DNA from: Sva-07 sp963710625
Lineage (GTDB): Bacteria > Actinomycetota > Acidimicrobiia > Acidimicrobiales > Ilumatobacteraceae
DNA: 64,000 nucleotides
Assembly: GCA_963710625.1 (NCBI GenBank)
Contig: CAVQBG010000022.1
Span: forward strand, 186,001 to 250,000
Direction of reading: 5' to 3'
How positions within the stretch are numbered: position 1 is the first letter of the stretch; each line of letters starts with the position of its first letter. This document shows positions 35,285 to 43,535 of the stretch, in pieces. A program made the translations under genes and the position numbers. Below the pieces are notes generated by a model. The model was not told where the DNA came from. It worked only from the letters and a program-made list of their open reading frames with translations, and did not search any database.

Positions 35285-36496
35285 ATGACGATGACCGACC
35301 CCCGCACCGACACGACCGCGGACGAGCAGCGCGTCACCGAGCTCGTCGGCGAACTGCTGACGTCGTTCCCGCCGGCGTCGACCGACCCGAAGGTGTTCCT
35401 CGGCGAGCAGTACGATCGCGGCCTCGCCTGGGTGCACTTCCCCGAGGGGTTCGGCGGCCTCGGCCTCAACCCGAAGCTGCAGAAGCTGATCAACGAGCAG
35501 GTGTACGCCGCGGGCGCGCCCAACCCGATGTATCGCAACCCGATCGGCCACGGCATGTGCGGCCCGACCGTGGTGGCGTGGGGCAGCGATGCCCAGAAAC
35601 AGCGCTACCTCCGTCCGCTGTTCACCGGCGAGGAGATCTGGTGTCAGCTGTTCTCCGAGCCCGGCTCCGGATCCGATTTCGCCGGCCTGTCGTCGACCGG
35701 TGTGAAGGACGGTGACGAGTGGATCGTCAACGGCCAGAAGGTCTGGACGACGCTTGCGCACCTGTCCAAGTGGGGTCTGCTCGTGGTCCGGACCGATCCG
35801 AATGCCGTCAAGCATGCCGGGCTCACCGCGTTCGTCGTCGACATGCAGGACCCGACGGTGGAGATCCGCCCGTTGCGGCAGATGACCGGCGAGGCCGAGT
35901 TCAACGAGGTGTTCTTCTCCGACACGCGCATCCCCACCGAGGAGATGCTCGGTGGGCCGGGCGACGGCTGGCGGGTGTCGCTCACGACGCTGATGAACGA
36001 GCGCGTGTCGATCGGCGGCACGATTCCACAGCGCGGCTCGGGCACGATCTCCGCCCTGGTGCAGACGTGGCAGCAGGTGCCGGCCGCCCGCAAGGACGCC
36101 GCCACGCTCGACGAAGTGATGAAGTTGTGGGCACGGGCCGAGGTGCTCCGCCTCACGAACATCCGTGCCAACCAGAACCGCAAGATGGGCGACCCCGGTC
36201 CCGAGGGTTCGATCGGCAAGATGGCGTCGGCCGACCTCAACAAGGACATCTACGACGAGGTGATCGACCTCCTCGGTGCGGACGGGTTGCTCTACGGCAG
36301 CTACGAGATGATCCGGCCAGAGACGGCAATGGGCTCCGACACGCTCCAGAAGGCGTTCCTGCGCAGCCGGGCGAACTCGATCGAGGGCGGCACCACCGAG
36401 GTGATGAAGAACATCCTCGGCGAGCGGGTGCTCGGTCTACCGGGCGACGTCCGAGTCGACCGCGACGTGCCCTGGTCGGAGGTTCCGCGCAGCTGA
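35285..36496 (+). CDS. acyl-CoA dehydrogenase family protein
   Basis: This 403-residue flavoprotein introduces a double bond into an acyl-CoA. The FAD-site loop is WCQLFSEPGSGSDFAGL, followed by WIVNGQKVWTTLAHLSKWG. The C-terminal SRANSIEGGTTEVMKNILGE carries the Glu expected as catalytic base. FPEGFGGLGLNPKLQKL marks the N-terminal domain. It resembles the actinobacterial FadE proteins that often work as heteromeric pairs on sterol or branched substrates; no partner subunit is adjacent. The start is ATG 35285, with a second ATG at 35291. Confidence 0.93.
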   Translation: MTMTDPRTDTTADEQRVTELVGELLTSFPPASTDPKVFLGEQYDRGLAWVHFPEGFGGLGLNPKLQKLINEQVYAAGAPNPMYRNPIGHGMCGPTVVAWGSDAQKQRYLRPLFTGEEIWCQLFSEPGSGSDFAGLSSTGVKDGDEWIVNGQKVWTTLAHLSKWGLLVVRTDPNAVKHAGLTAFVVDMQDPTVEIRPLRQMTGEAEFNEVFFSDTRIPTEEMLGGPGDGWRVSLTTLMNERVSIGGTIPQRGSGTISALVQTWQQVPAARKDAATLDEVMKLWARAEVLRLTNIRANQNRKMGDPGPEGSIGKMASADLNKDIYDEVIDLLGADGLLYGSYEMIRPETAMGSDTLQKAFLRSRANSIEGGTTEVMKNILGERVLGLPGDVRVDRDVPWSEVPRS

Positions 36497-36498
36497 GT

Positions 36499-36921
36499 TC
36501 ACTCGGCTGCGACGAGCCGTTTGACCATCCACAACGCGTCGCTGCCCGTCGGGAAGCCCTCGATGCGCACGACCACGTCGTCGCCGAGCTGGCTGTACAG
36601 CTGATGTGGTTGGAAGGAGTGGGCGAAGATCACGATCGTCGTGCATCCACGCGTTCGCGCCTCGTCCTCCGCTGCGCGCATCAGCGCAGTGCCGAGCCCG
36701 CGACCGCGCAGTTCGTCGGCGACCCAGAGGCTCTGCAGTTCGCAGCAGTCGCCCCAGGTCCACCCGGTCACTCCGGCGCGGATCCGGCCGTTCTCGCGAG
36801 CGAAGACGGCCAGATCGTTGTCGGGTGCGAGCCGTGTCGCTGCGTCGGCCGCACGACGGACACCGGCTTCGACGAGTTCGAGGTCATCGGGGTCGGGATC
36901 GTGGTCGACCGAGATGTCCAC
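36499..36921 (-). CDS. GNAT family N-acetyltransferase
   Basis: This 140-residue acetyltransferase has the acetyl-CoA loop ELRGRGLGTALMRAAEDEA and the preceding strand CELQSLWVADE. The C-terminal FAHSFQPHQLYSQLGDDVVVRI fits the family, where the Tyr acts as general acid. The start is uncertain: GTG 36921 is chosen because the domain begins there, with GACACT 7 nt upstream. The frame stays open to 37392 but looks non-coding. It converges on the acyl-CoA dehydrogenase gene 2 nt away. The substrate is unknown. Confidence 0.75.
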   Translation of the reverse strand: MDISVDHDPDPDDLELVEAGVRRAADAATRLAPDNDLAVFARENGRIRAGVTGWTWGDCCELQSLWVADELRGRGLGTALMRAAEDEARTRGCTTIVIFAHSFQPHQLYSQLGDDVVVRIEGFPTGSDALWMVKRLVAAE

Positions 36922-37198
36922 GACGTCGAGTGTCAGCCGATGAGCTGTTCGAGGAACGCGAGGTCGTCGAAGTAGGTGCGCACGGTGCGGATCTCTCATT
37001 CCCATGGGCTCTCCTCGTGGTGTCGTGTGCGGGCGATGTCCGCTCCGTTCACCAACCTGGTGGCCACGCGATCCGAGAGCATCACCCTGAACGTACGAAG
37101 TCCGTGATCGTCGCCCCGACTCGGCACCGCATGGATCCGCTACCGGTCGCAGCCGGGCAGGCGTGTGGTGCGGGGTGGTTCGACGGAACCAGCGAGCG

Positions 37199-37780
37199 TC
37201 ATCGAGTGTCCTCGACCGACTCTCGAGCTCGCGGCACGGTCCACGTATCGCGGCGCGTCTCCCAGACGTAGCCCTTGCCGCTGTGACCGAGAGCAAGCTT
37301 CTCGCGCTGCTCGACGCGAAGGAGCCGATAACCGAGCTTCTCCGGGACCCGAGCGCTGTTGAGGTTCGTGCAGTCCATGTGGATCTCGACACGGTCGACG
37401 TCGGGGAGGTACGTGAATGCGGCGTCGGTCAGTACTTCCGTTGCCCTGGTTGCGTAGCCGCGGTTGTGCCGATCGCTCCGCACCCAGTAGCCGATCTCGA
37501 CGGAGCCCGGACCCAATCGACGATGCACGCCAGCTCCGCCGACGAGTGCGTCCGTCGCCGTCTCGCGAAAGAAGAATCCGAAATCAGTGCCATCGTCGAA
37601 GGCCGCGGCTCCCTCGGTGAGTGCCGCTCTCTGTTCTTCTCGGGTCGGCATGGTCTGCGCCCAGTGCATCCATTGCCGTAGCTCCGCAAAGCTGGAACGG
37701 ACTGCCTCGAGGACCTCGTCGACATCCTCCGGGCGCCAACGCACGAGATTCAGCGGGCTCGCTTCGAGAACGTCAGGCAT
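37199..37780 (-). CDS. GNAT acetyltransferase, RimJ/RimL type
   Basis: This 193-residue protein is of the ribosomal-protein/aminoglycoside-like N-acetyltransferase group. LVRWRPEDVDEVLEAVRSS at the N-terminus, VEIGYWVRSDRHNRGYATRA (acetyl-CoA loop) and VEIHMDCTNLNSARVPEKLGY are the family landmarks. The start is ATG 37780 (MPDVLEASPLN); the longer frame to 37945 lacks coding character. No partner gene is adjacent. The 277-nt gap towards the other GNAT gene shows no feature. Confidence 0.85.
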   Translation of the reverse strand: MPDVLEASPLNLVRWRPEDVDEVLEAVRSSFAELRQWMHWAQTMPTREEQRAALTEGAAAFDDGTDFGFFFRETATDALVGGAGVHRRLGPGSVEIGYWVRSDRHNRGYATRATEVLTDAAFTYLPDVDRVEIHMDCTNLNSARVPEKLGYRLLRVEQREKLALGHSGKGYVWETRRDTWTVPRARESVEDTR

Positions 37781-38173
37781 GGCGGCCACGTCGGAAGTCT
37801 GGCCAAGTGCCAGCGGCGCAGCCAACCACCCACAACATCGATCGCGGACAACGACACCCCGCCGAAGGCGCAGGCCGAGATCGCGAAGCGCACGCAGCTG
37901 GGTTGGATGTCGTCGAGATCCCCACGCACATCGTGCGGACCTCATCGCCGACCATGCAGCGATGACGACGATCGGAAGGGCCGAGCACCACCGCTGCGAT
38001 CGCCACAGCTCACGTCATGTCATCGGCTCGGAACCACCCAAGCTCGAGTTCTCGCCGCCAACGCACGAGCCGTCGTCTGGCACATCGCCGCCGACCCACT
38101 GCCTGGTCTCAACACATGTCCGCCCTGGCAGCATGCCGACACGGTCGTTAGTGTGATTCCGAACCGAGGTCCG
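37781..38173. other. intergenic stretch without supported gene
   Basis: Several overlapping frames exist on both strands, but none shows a family motif or a convincing start. Nothing else was recognised. Confidence 0.5.
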
Positions 38174-38353
38174 ATGAACGCTCGACAACCCGACGTGACA
38201 GACGAGAGTGAAGTGGCTGTTCCCTCGAAGAGAACAGCGTGGTTCCGGATTCGTTCGTTGTTCTCGCTCGGTCGAACAACCCGTCGTTGGGACCGGTTGT
38301 CGCCAGAGCAGCAAGTCAGGGCCGTCAACCACAACTTTCGTGGCGACATGTGA
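38174..38353 (+). CDS. possible small hypothetical protein
   Basis: This is a 59-residue open frame (MNARQPDVTDESEVAVPS... RWDRLSPEQQVRAVNHNF). It has no family resemblance or membrane segment. Codon use is poorer in G/C at third positions than in neighbours. It lies in an otherwise empty stretch and may be chance. Confidence 0.25.
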   Translation: MNARQPDVTDESEVAVPSKRTAWFRIRSLFSLGRTTRRWDRLSPEQQVRAVNHNFRGDM

Positions 38354-38421
38354 CCCAAGGTCTTCACACCGCGCCCGAGGACACTTGCGCCCGGGGCGCC
38401 GCTGATGGCACTGTCCTCACC

Positions 38422-38775
38422 ATGTTCGAGCGGCGTGGAGCGAGGCGCGGGCAGGATGCGCGCTGGTCGCTGGGTGACGAGGAGCCGCCTGCCGCTCACG
38501 GCGTGGCGTTGGGTGCTGGTGGCGTCTCCGGCTGGTGGGCGTGGAAGCACCGGGGCCAGATGCGAAGCGGCATCGATGCAGTGTCACCGGCGACGTGGCG
38601 CGGGACCATCGACGTCATCGTCTGGTTCGCCGGTCTGGCCGCGATCACCGTGGTCGGTTCGCTGCTCGTCGCCTGGCCGCGTCCAGTGTGGTTCGTCGTC
38701 GCACTGGTCGGGATGGTCGGCGTCGGGTGGCTGTGGAACCGTCGAGGCCCGCGTCACGACGTGACGTCAGGTTGA
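38422..38775 (+). CDS. small two-helix membrane protein, hypothetical
   Basis: This is a 117-residue open frame from ATG 38422. A charged N-terminal half is followed by two hydrophobic helices (about 67-89, TIDVIVWFAGLAAITVVGSL, and 93-109, VWFVVALVGMVGVGWLW) and a short basic tail. CACTGT lies 7 nt before the ATG. No family is recognised. The stop is 8 nt before a four-fold 17-bp repeat. The pattern of a charged head and two helices resembles many unnamed actinobacterial proteins. Confidence 0.45.
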   Translation: MFERRGARRGQDARWSLGDEEPPAAHGVALGAGGVSGWWAWKHRGQMRSGIDAVSPATWRGTIDVIVWFAGLAAITVVGSLLVAWPRPVWFVVALVGMVGVGWLWNRRGPRHDVTSG

Positions 38776-38783
38776 GACACCTT

Positions 38784-38851
38784 CCAAGTAGCTCTGGTTG
38801 CCAAGTAGCTCTGGTTGCCAAGTAGCTCTGGTTGCCAAGTAGTTCTGGTTG
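38784..38851. repeat. four direct 17-bp repeats, iteron-like
   Basis: The unit CCAAGTAGCTCTGGTTG occurs four times head to tail (38784, 38801, 38818, 38835); the fourth has one change (GTT for GCT). The 17-nt period is not a multiple of three and the array lies outside genes, between the small membrane protein and the 3' end of ispH. Confidence 0.92.
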
Positions 38852-38951
38852 CAGAAGCCAAGCTGCCAGGGCATCTGAACACCGTCGCCGTGCTACGCCC
38901 GAAGACACGAACGGTGGACGGTGAGACCGACGTCACACCTTGCTGGCGAGC

Positions 38952-40010
38952 TCACACGCGGCTGAGGCCGGCGAGGACGTCGCTGGCGCCGAGTGACCGG
39001 TCGTCCATCACGGGCCGGCCGAGCATGCTGCCGCCGAGCAGGATCGTGGCGGCCTGTTCGATCGAATTCTGCAGTTCACGGATGTTGCGTGGGGGAGGGA
39101 AGTACTCGTCCTCCTCCGTGACGTCGACGAGCTCGACGCCACGCCTCGGTGCAAGGAACTCGAGGACGGCATCGACGAGTTCCTCGGGAGCCGACGCTCC
39201 CGCGGTGACCCCCACGATGCCCGAGAGATCGTCAGGCAGTTCGGCGACGTCGTTGATGCGGTAGACCCGATCGCATCCCTCTTCGTGGGCGAGCTGTTCG
39301 AGGGCTCGGGTGTTCGACGAATTCGCGGAACCGATCACGATCACGACGTCGCAGCGGTGGGCGAGTTCCATCAGCGCTGCCTGTCGGTTCGTGGTGGCGA
39401 AGCACAGGTCGCTGCGTCCCGGCGTCCACACGTCCGGGAACCGCTCCTTCACCCGCACGGCAACGCCTTCCCAGTCACGATGCGACAGTGTGGTCTGGGC
39501 GAGCAGCGCAACCGGCTGCTCGGACGGCTCCAGTTGGTCGACCTCCTCGACCGACTCGACCCGGTCGATCGCGTCGGGCGCCACCGCCATCGTGCCAATC
39601 GCCTCCTCGTGGCCCTGATGGCCGACGTAGACGATTCGGTAACCCTTGCCGGCGCGCACCTTCACTTCGTGGTGCACCTTGGTGACCAACGGGCACACGG
39701 AGTCGACGACGTAGCTCCCGCGGCTGCGAGCGGCATCGAGGACCTCCGGTGCGGATCCATGGGCCGACAGCATGATCGGACTGCCGACGGGGACATCGCC
39801 GATGTCGTCGACGAACACCACTCCTTGCGCACGGAACCGATCGACCACGAGCTTGTTGTGGACGATCTCGTGATAGCAGTACACGGGCCCGGGGAACGAG
39901 CGAACCATCCACGCAAGGGCCTTGATCGCCATCTCGACGCCGGCACAGAAGCCCCGGGGCTGGGCGAGGAGCACCGACTCGACGCGGGACTCGGCCTGGG
40001 CGGAAGACAT
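38952..40010 (-). CDS. ispH: 4-hydroxy-3-methylbut-2-enyl diphosphate reductase
   Basis: This 352-residue 4Fe-4S enzyme catalyses the last step of the MEP pathway, giving IPP and DMAPP. The three cluster cysteines are in PRGFCAGV (Cys22), DSVCPLVTKVHHE and RSDLCFATTNRQ. The proton-relay Glu/Thr region appears in YVGHQGHEEAIGTM and LLAQTTLS, and the substrate-binding GSANSSNT follows. The start at ATG 40010 is supported by TAGATT 8 nt upstream; the longer frame enters the divergent gene. Isoprenoid supply also feeds the decaprenyl carriers needed by the wall locus at the start of the window. Confidence 0.97.
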   Translation of the reverse strand: MSSAQAESRVESVLLAQPRGFCAGVEMAIKALAWMVRSFPGPVYCYHEIVHNKLVVDRFRAQGVVFVDDIGDVPVGSPIMLSAHGSAPEVLDAARSRGSYVVDSVCPLVTKVHHEVKVRAGKGYRIVYVGHQGHEEAIGTMAVAPDAIDRVESVEEVDQLEPSEQPVALLAQTTLSHRDWEGVAVRVKERFPDVWTPGRSDLCFATTNRQAALMELAHRCDVVIVIGSANSSNTRALEQLAHEEGCDRVYRINDVAELPDDLSGIVGVTAGASAPEELVDAVLEFLAPRRGVELVDVTEEDEYFPPPRNIRELQNSIEQAATILLGGSMLGRPVMDDRSLGASDVLAGLSRV

Positions 40011-40018
40011 CCGTCCCA

Positions 40019-40024
40019 AATCTA
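40019..40024 (-). promoter_or_regulatory. -10 hexamer TAGATT of ispH
   Basis: TAGATT is 8 nt before ATG 40010, inside a 47-nt divergent gap. Confidence 0.58.
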
Positions 40025-40042
40025 CCCGCGACCCGTGACCGG

Positions 40043-40048
40043 TAGCCT
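40043..40048 (+). promoter_or_regulatory. -10 hexamer TAGCCT of the DUF512-der operon
   Basis: TAGCCT is 9 nt before ATG 40058, slightly longer than at other sites. Confidence 0.45.
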
Positions 40049-40057
40049 GACCTGCCC

Positions 40058-41575
40058 ATGTCCGGCACCATCCACACCGAGCGCGACATCGAGCGCGAGA
40101 TCGCTCGAGCGGTCCCGTCGCGGTCGCTCGCACCGATCGTGGTGGCGGTCGCCGGCGGGTCTCCGGCCGACGTCGCCGGGGTCCGCGCCGGCGACGAGAT
40201 CGTGCGGATCAACGGCGACGTGCCGCGCGACATCATCGAGTGGCAGATGGCCACCGACGAGGCCGAACTGGAACTCGACGTCCTGCGCGGCGGCCTCGAC
40301 CTGGCCTTCTCGATCGAGAAGCGGCCGGGGGAGCCACTCGGCATCGACGTGTCGAGCGCTGTGTTCGACCGGGTCCGCACCTGCGACAACCACTGCGAGT
40401 TCTGTTTCATCTACCAGCTGCCGAAGGGCATGCGCCGCAGCCTCTACCTCAAGGACGACGACTACCGCCTGTCGTTCCTCTACGGCAACTTCACGACGCT
40501 CACCCGCTTCACCGAGGCCGACCTCGAACGGGTGGTCACCGAGCGTCTCTCGCCGTTGCACGTGAGCATCCACGCCACCGATCCCGACATCCGCAGCCAG
40601 ATGCTGAAGAACCCCCGTGGGGCGATGAGCCTGCGGTGGCTGCGGGCGTTGCTCGACCACGGCATCACCGTGCGCGGCCAGATCGTGGTGTGTCCCGGCG
40701 TCAACGACGGCGCCGTGCTCGCCGACACGATGGCGGGCATCCTCGATCAGTACCCCGATCTCGACTCGGTCGCGGTGGTCCCGCTCGGGATCTCCAAGTT
40801 CAACGCTGAGGCGGCCATGCGCTTCCACACGGTCGCTGAAGCCCAGGCGGTGGTCGACATCGTCGACGACTGGCAGGACGTGTTCCAGGCGACGCTCGGC
40901 AAACGAATGGTGTACGCAGCCGACGAGTACTACCTGATGGCCGAGCGGCCGTTCCCGCCCGCGGACCGCTATGACGGCTTCCCGATGCACGAGGACGGCA
41001 TCGGGATGGCGCGCACCTTCGAGGCCGAGTTCCACGGGCACACCCACCAGGCGACCGGGGTCCGGCGGGGTTTCTTCGCCGCCGTCGACGCGCCACCGAA
41101 CCCCGCCGCATACACCGGGCTCCGGAGCACTGCTGCGTGTGCCTCCGAGGTTGAGGTGACGCCTGCGGGGCCCGCTGCGACGGCGATCTCGTTGCGTCCT
41201 CGGCCGACGGCCCCGATCGGTGTCCTCACCGGCGAACTCGGAGCGCCCGTGATCGCGCCGCTGATCGAGTCGCTCGGGCGGAGCGACGTGCGAGTCATTG
41301 CGGTGCGCAACGAGTTCTTCGGCGGCAACACCGGCGTCACCGGCCTGATGACCGGGGAGGATCTCGCCCGGGTGCTCGCCGATGAACCTCATGGTCATCG
41401 CTACCTGCTTCCCGACGTGTGTCTGTCCGACGAGGGACGATTCCTCGACGGCATCACGGTCGACGAGCTGCCCCGCGCGGTCGAGATCATCGAGACCGAC
41501 GGCATCGCCCTGCGCTCAGCGCTCGAAACAGGGGGTGGCGTCGCCTCGATGCGCCCCCGAACGGAGAACCCATGA
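40058..41575 (+). CDS. DUF512 protein: PDZ plus radical-SAM-like CX3CX2C
   Basis: This 505-residue member of the DUF512 family has an N-terminal PDZ-like domain (about 25-85, VAGGSPADVAGVRAGDEIVR) and a radical-SAM-type motif TCDNHCEFCFIYQLP with Cys109, Cys113 and Cys116. The C-terminal DUF512 domain contains YAADEYYLMAERPFPP and later GVLTGELGAPV and RNEFFGGNTGVTGLMTGEDL. The family is found near cell-wall or ribosome-GTPase genes and its reaction is not established. The stop overlaps the start of der (ATGA), so the two are translationally coupled, a widely conserved arrangement. Confidence 0.93.
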   Translation: MSGTIHTERDIEREIARAVPSRSLAPIVVAVAGGSPADVAGVRAGDEIVRINGDVPRDIIEWQMATDEAELELDVLRGGLDLAFSIEKRPGEPLGIDVSSAVFDRVRTCDNHCEFCFIYQLPKGMRRSLYLKDDDYRLSFLYGNFTTLTRFTEADLERVVTERLSPLHVSIHATDPDIRSQMLKNPRGAMSLRWLRALLDHGITVRGQIVVCPGVNDGAVLADTMAGILDQYPDLDSVAVVPLGISKFNAEAAMRFHTVAEAQAVVDIVDDWQDVFQATLGKRMVYAADEYYLMAERPFPPADRYDGFPMHEDGIGMARTFEAEFHGHTHQATGVRRGFFAAVDAPPNPAAYTGLRSTAACASEVEVTPAGPAATAISLRPRPTAPIGVLTGELGAPVIAPLIESLGRSDVRVIAVRNEFFGGNTGVTGLMTGEDLARVLADEPHGHRYLLPDVCLSDEGRFLDGITVDELPRAVEIIETDGIALRSALETGGGVASMRPRTENP

Positions 41576-43008
41576 CCACCAGCGACACGCCGCCCGACCA
41601 AGCGACGGCCACCAACGAAGCGACGGCCACCGACCAGGTCGCAGCGAACGACGACGTACCGGCAACCGACGAGGTCGCAACGGTGGTGATCATCGGCCGC
41701 CCCAACGTGGGCAAGAGCACGCTGTTCAACCGCATCGTCGGCAGCCAGCAGGCGATCGTCGAGGACCGGCCCGGCATCACCCGTGACCGCAAGGAACTCG
41801 ACGCCGAGTGGCTCGACATCCCGTTCCGGGTGGTCGACACGGGCGGTTGGATGCCGGGTGGCGACGAACTCGATGCGAAGATCAGTCGTCAGGTCGAGGC
41901 CGCTGTGAAGGACGCCGACGTCGTGCTGTTCGTCGTCGACGCCTCTGTCGGTCTGACCGACGACGACCAGAACATCGCCAACTGGATCCGCCGCTCCGGC
42001 ACCGAGGTGATCGTCGTCGCCAACAAGTCCGACAACGAGCGCCGAGAGGCCGAGATGTGGGAGTTCATGAGCCTCGGCATCGGCGAACCCGTGCCGGTGA
42101 GCGCGCTGCACGGTCGTCGCGCCGGCGACCTGCTCGACATCGTGTTGGAACGCTTTCCCGAGCACCTGCGCACGCCGGTGTCGAAGCCGATCGACCCCTG
42201 GGCACCCGAGTCCGTCGACGAGGCCGGCGCGCCGGCGGAAGTCGTGCCACGCGTGGCGATCGTCGGGCGTCCGAACGTGGGCAAGAGCACCCTGTTCAAC
42301 CGGCTGGTGGGCGAGGACCGTTCGGTGGTCCACGACCTCGCCGGTACCACCCGCGACTCGATCGACACACTCGTGCACACCGACGGCGGCCCGGTCGTGT
42401 TCATCGACACCGCCGGGATGCGCCGCAAGGGCAAGATCGACGACTCCGCGGAGTACTACTCCTTCGTGCGGGCGCTGCGCTCGATCGACAACGCCGACGT
42501 GGCGCTGCTGGTGATCGACGCGACCGTTGGCGTGACGGCACAGGACCAGCGCCTCGCCGAACGCGTCGACGCCGCCGGCTGCCCGATCGTGCTCATCCTC
42601 AACAAGTGGGACCTCGTCGGGACCGAGGAACGCCTCGAGGTGCAGGGCGAAGTGCAGCGCATGCTCGGCTTCGTCGCCGACTCGTCGGTGCTGAAGATGT
42701 CGGCGCTCACCGGCAAGAACGTCGACAAGCTGCACCCGCGGTTGCACGAGGCGATCTCCCAGTACCACACCCGCGTTCCGACGAAGGACGTCAACAAGGT
42801 GATCGCCGCGGCCCAGCAGCGTCAGCCTGCGGGTGGCGGGGCGAAGATCATGTACGCCGTTCAGGGTGCGATCGACCCGCCGACGTTCACGTTGTTCGTG
42901 AACCGCGACATCCCGCAGCACTACCTGCGCTACATCGAACGGACGATCCGCGAGGAGTTCGACCTCGGATCGACCGCCCTCAAGCTGCGCGTGCGCAAGC
43001 GGCAGTGA
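41572..43008 (+). CDS. der: ribosome biogenesis GTPase Der
   Basis: This 478-residue double-GTPase is needed for 50S subunit assembly. The first G domain has GRPNVGKST at 42-50, DTGGW and NKSD; the second has GRPNVGKST near 228, DTAGMRRKGK and NKWDLV. The C-terminal KH-like domain ends the protein. GGAGAACCC precedes ATG 41572. Odd point: the first ~36 residues are a low-complexity Thr/Ala/Asp-rich tail (ATATNEATATDQVAAND) before the first strand, absent from most Der proteins. It follows the DUF512 gene with a 4-nt overlap and precedes a small zinc-ribbon gene. Confidence 0.97.
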   Translation: MTTSDTPPDQATATNEATATDQVAANDDVPATDEVATVVIIGRPNVGKSTLFNRIVGSQQAIVEDRPGITRDRKELDAEWLDIPFRVVDTGGWMPGGDELDAKISRQVEAAVKDADVVLFVVDASVGLTDDDQNIANWIRRSGTEVIVVANKSDNERREAEMWEFMSLGIGEPVPVSALHGRRAGDLLDIVLERFPEHLRTPVSKPIDPWAPESVDEAGAPAEVVPRVAIVGRPNVGKSTLFNRLVGEDRSVVHDLAGTTRDSIDTLVHTDGGPVVFIDTAGMRRKGKIDDSAEYYSFVRALRSIDNADVALLVIDATVGVTAQDQRLAERVDAAGCPIVLILNKWDLVGTEERLEVQGEVQRMLGFVADSSVLKMSALTGKNVDKLHPRLHEAISQYHTRVPTKDVNKVIAAAQQRQPAGGGAKIMYAVQGAIDPPTFTLFVNRDIPQHYLRYIERTIREEFDLGSTALKLRVRKRQ

Positions 43009-43026
43009 GCATTCTGGAGGCCGCTG

Positions 43027-43227
43027 ATGCCGTGGTGTGAGGAGTGCGCGAAGTACTGGACGCCGAATTCGATGAACGATGACGGCACGTGTCCCAGCTG
43101 CGGACGTGTCGTCGAGGAGCCGACGAGCGAGGCGGCCGACGAGGAGAAGGCTCCGTGGCACTTCAAGCTGCTCGTCGTCACGCTGGTGGTCTATCTGGGA
43201 TGGCGCTTCGTCCAGATCTTCACCTGA
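43027..43227 (+). CDS. small zinc-ribbon membrane protein
   Basis: This 66-residue protein has two CXXC pairs (Cys4/Cys7 and Cys22/Cys25), which should form a zinc ribbon, an acidic linker and one C-terminal membrane helix (about 47-63, FKLLVVTLVVYLGWRFV). It is 18 nt downstream of der and probably in the same operon; the N-terminus would face the cytoplasm. TGGAGG lies about 6 nt before ATG 43027. Function unknown. Confidence 0.82.
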   Translation: MPWCEECAKYWTPNSMNDDGTCPSCGRVVEEPTSEAADEEKAPWHFKLLVVTLVVYLGWRFVQIFT

Positions 43228-43291
43228 CCAGCGTGGGTTGAGCGGAGGGTCAGCCGGTTCCGGTCGCTAGCATCAGCGCTCCACATGCATA

Positions 43292-43366
43292 CGGGCTGTG
43301 GCGCAGCTTGGTTAGCGCGCTTGTCTGGGGGACAAGAGGTCGGGAGTTCGAATCTCCCCAGCCCGA
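43292..43366 (+). tRNA. tRNA-Pro (anticodon GGG)
   Basis: The acceptor stem CGGGCTG (43292-43298) pairs with CAGCCCG (43359-43365), with discriminator A at 43366. The D-arm is GCGC...GCGC. The anticodon stem CTTGT/ACAAG holds the loop CTGGGGG with GGG at 43327-43329. The T-arm GGGAG-TTCGAAT-CTCCC is perfect. CCA is not encoded. Confidence 0.97.
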
Positions 43367-43373
43367 CACTGTG

Positions 43374-43407
43374 ACCAGGGGTTTCTCGGAAACGAGGAGC
43401 CCCTGGT
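43374..43407 (+). terminator. hairpin terminator after tRNA-Pro
   Basis: ACCAGGGG (43374-43381) pairs with CCCCTGGT (43400-43407), with an inner CTCG/CGAG helix, 7 nt after the tRNA. Confidence 0.8.
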
Positions 43408-43523
43408 TCGCGTCTGACTGCTTGATGACTGCGCAATCCTCACCGTCCCGTGTCCGACGGATCGGGGCCAGCGATCACGGGCCGGTAGCGAAGCCGAGAT
43501 GCGGAGTGGAGGACGCCGAGGGA

Positions 43524-43529
43524 TACCGT
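43524..43529 (+). promoter_or_regulatory. -10 hexamer TACCGT of the dienelactone hydrolase
   Basis: TACCGT is 6 nt before ATG 43536. Confidence 0.58.
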
Positions 43530-43535
43530 CGGCGC

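Noticed and set aside
36922..37020. Short leftward peptide ending FDDLAFLEQLIG upstream of the GNAT gene
   Set aside because: A stop lies just upstream of the segment and no start codon gives more than about 16 residues.
38784..38851. CRISPR array
   Set aside because: The repeats are 17 bp, directly abutting and without spacers, and no cas genes are near.
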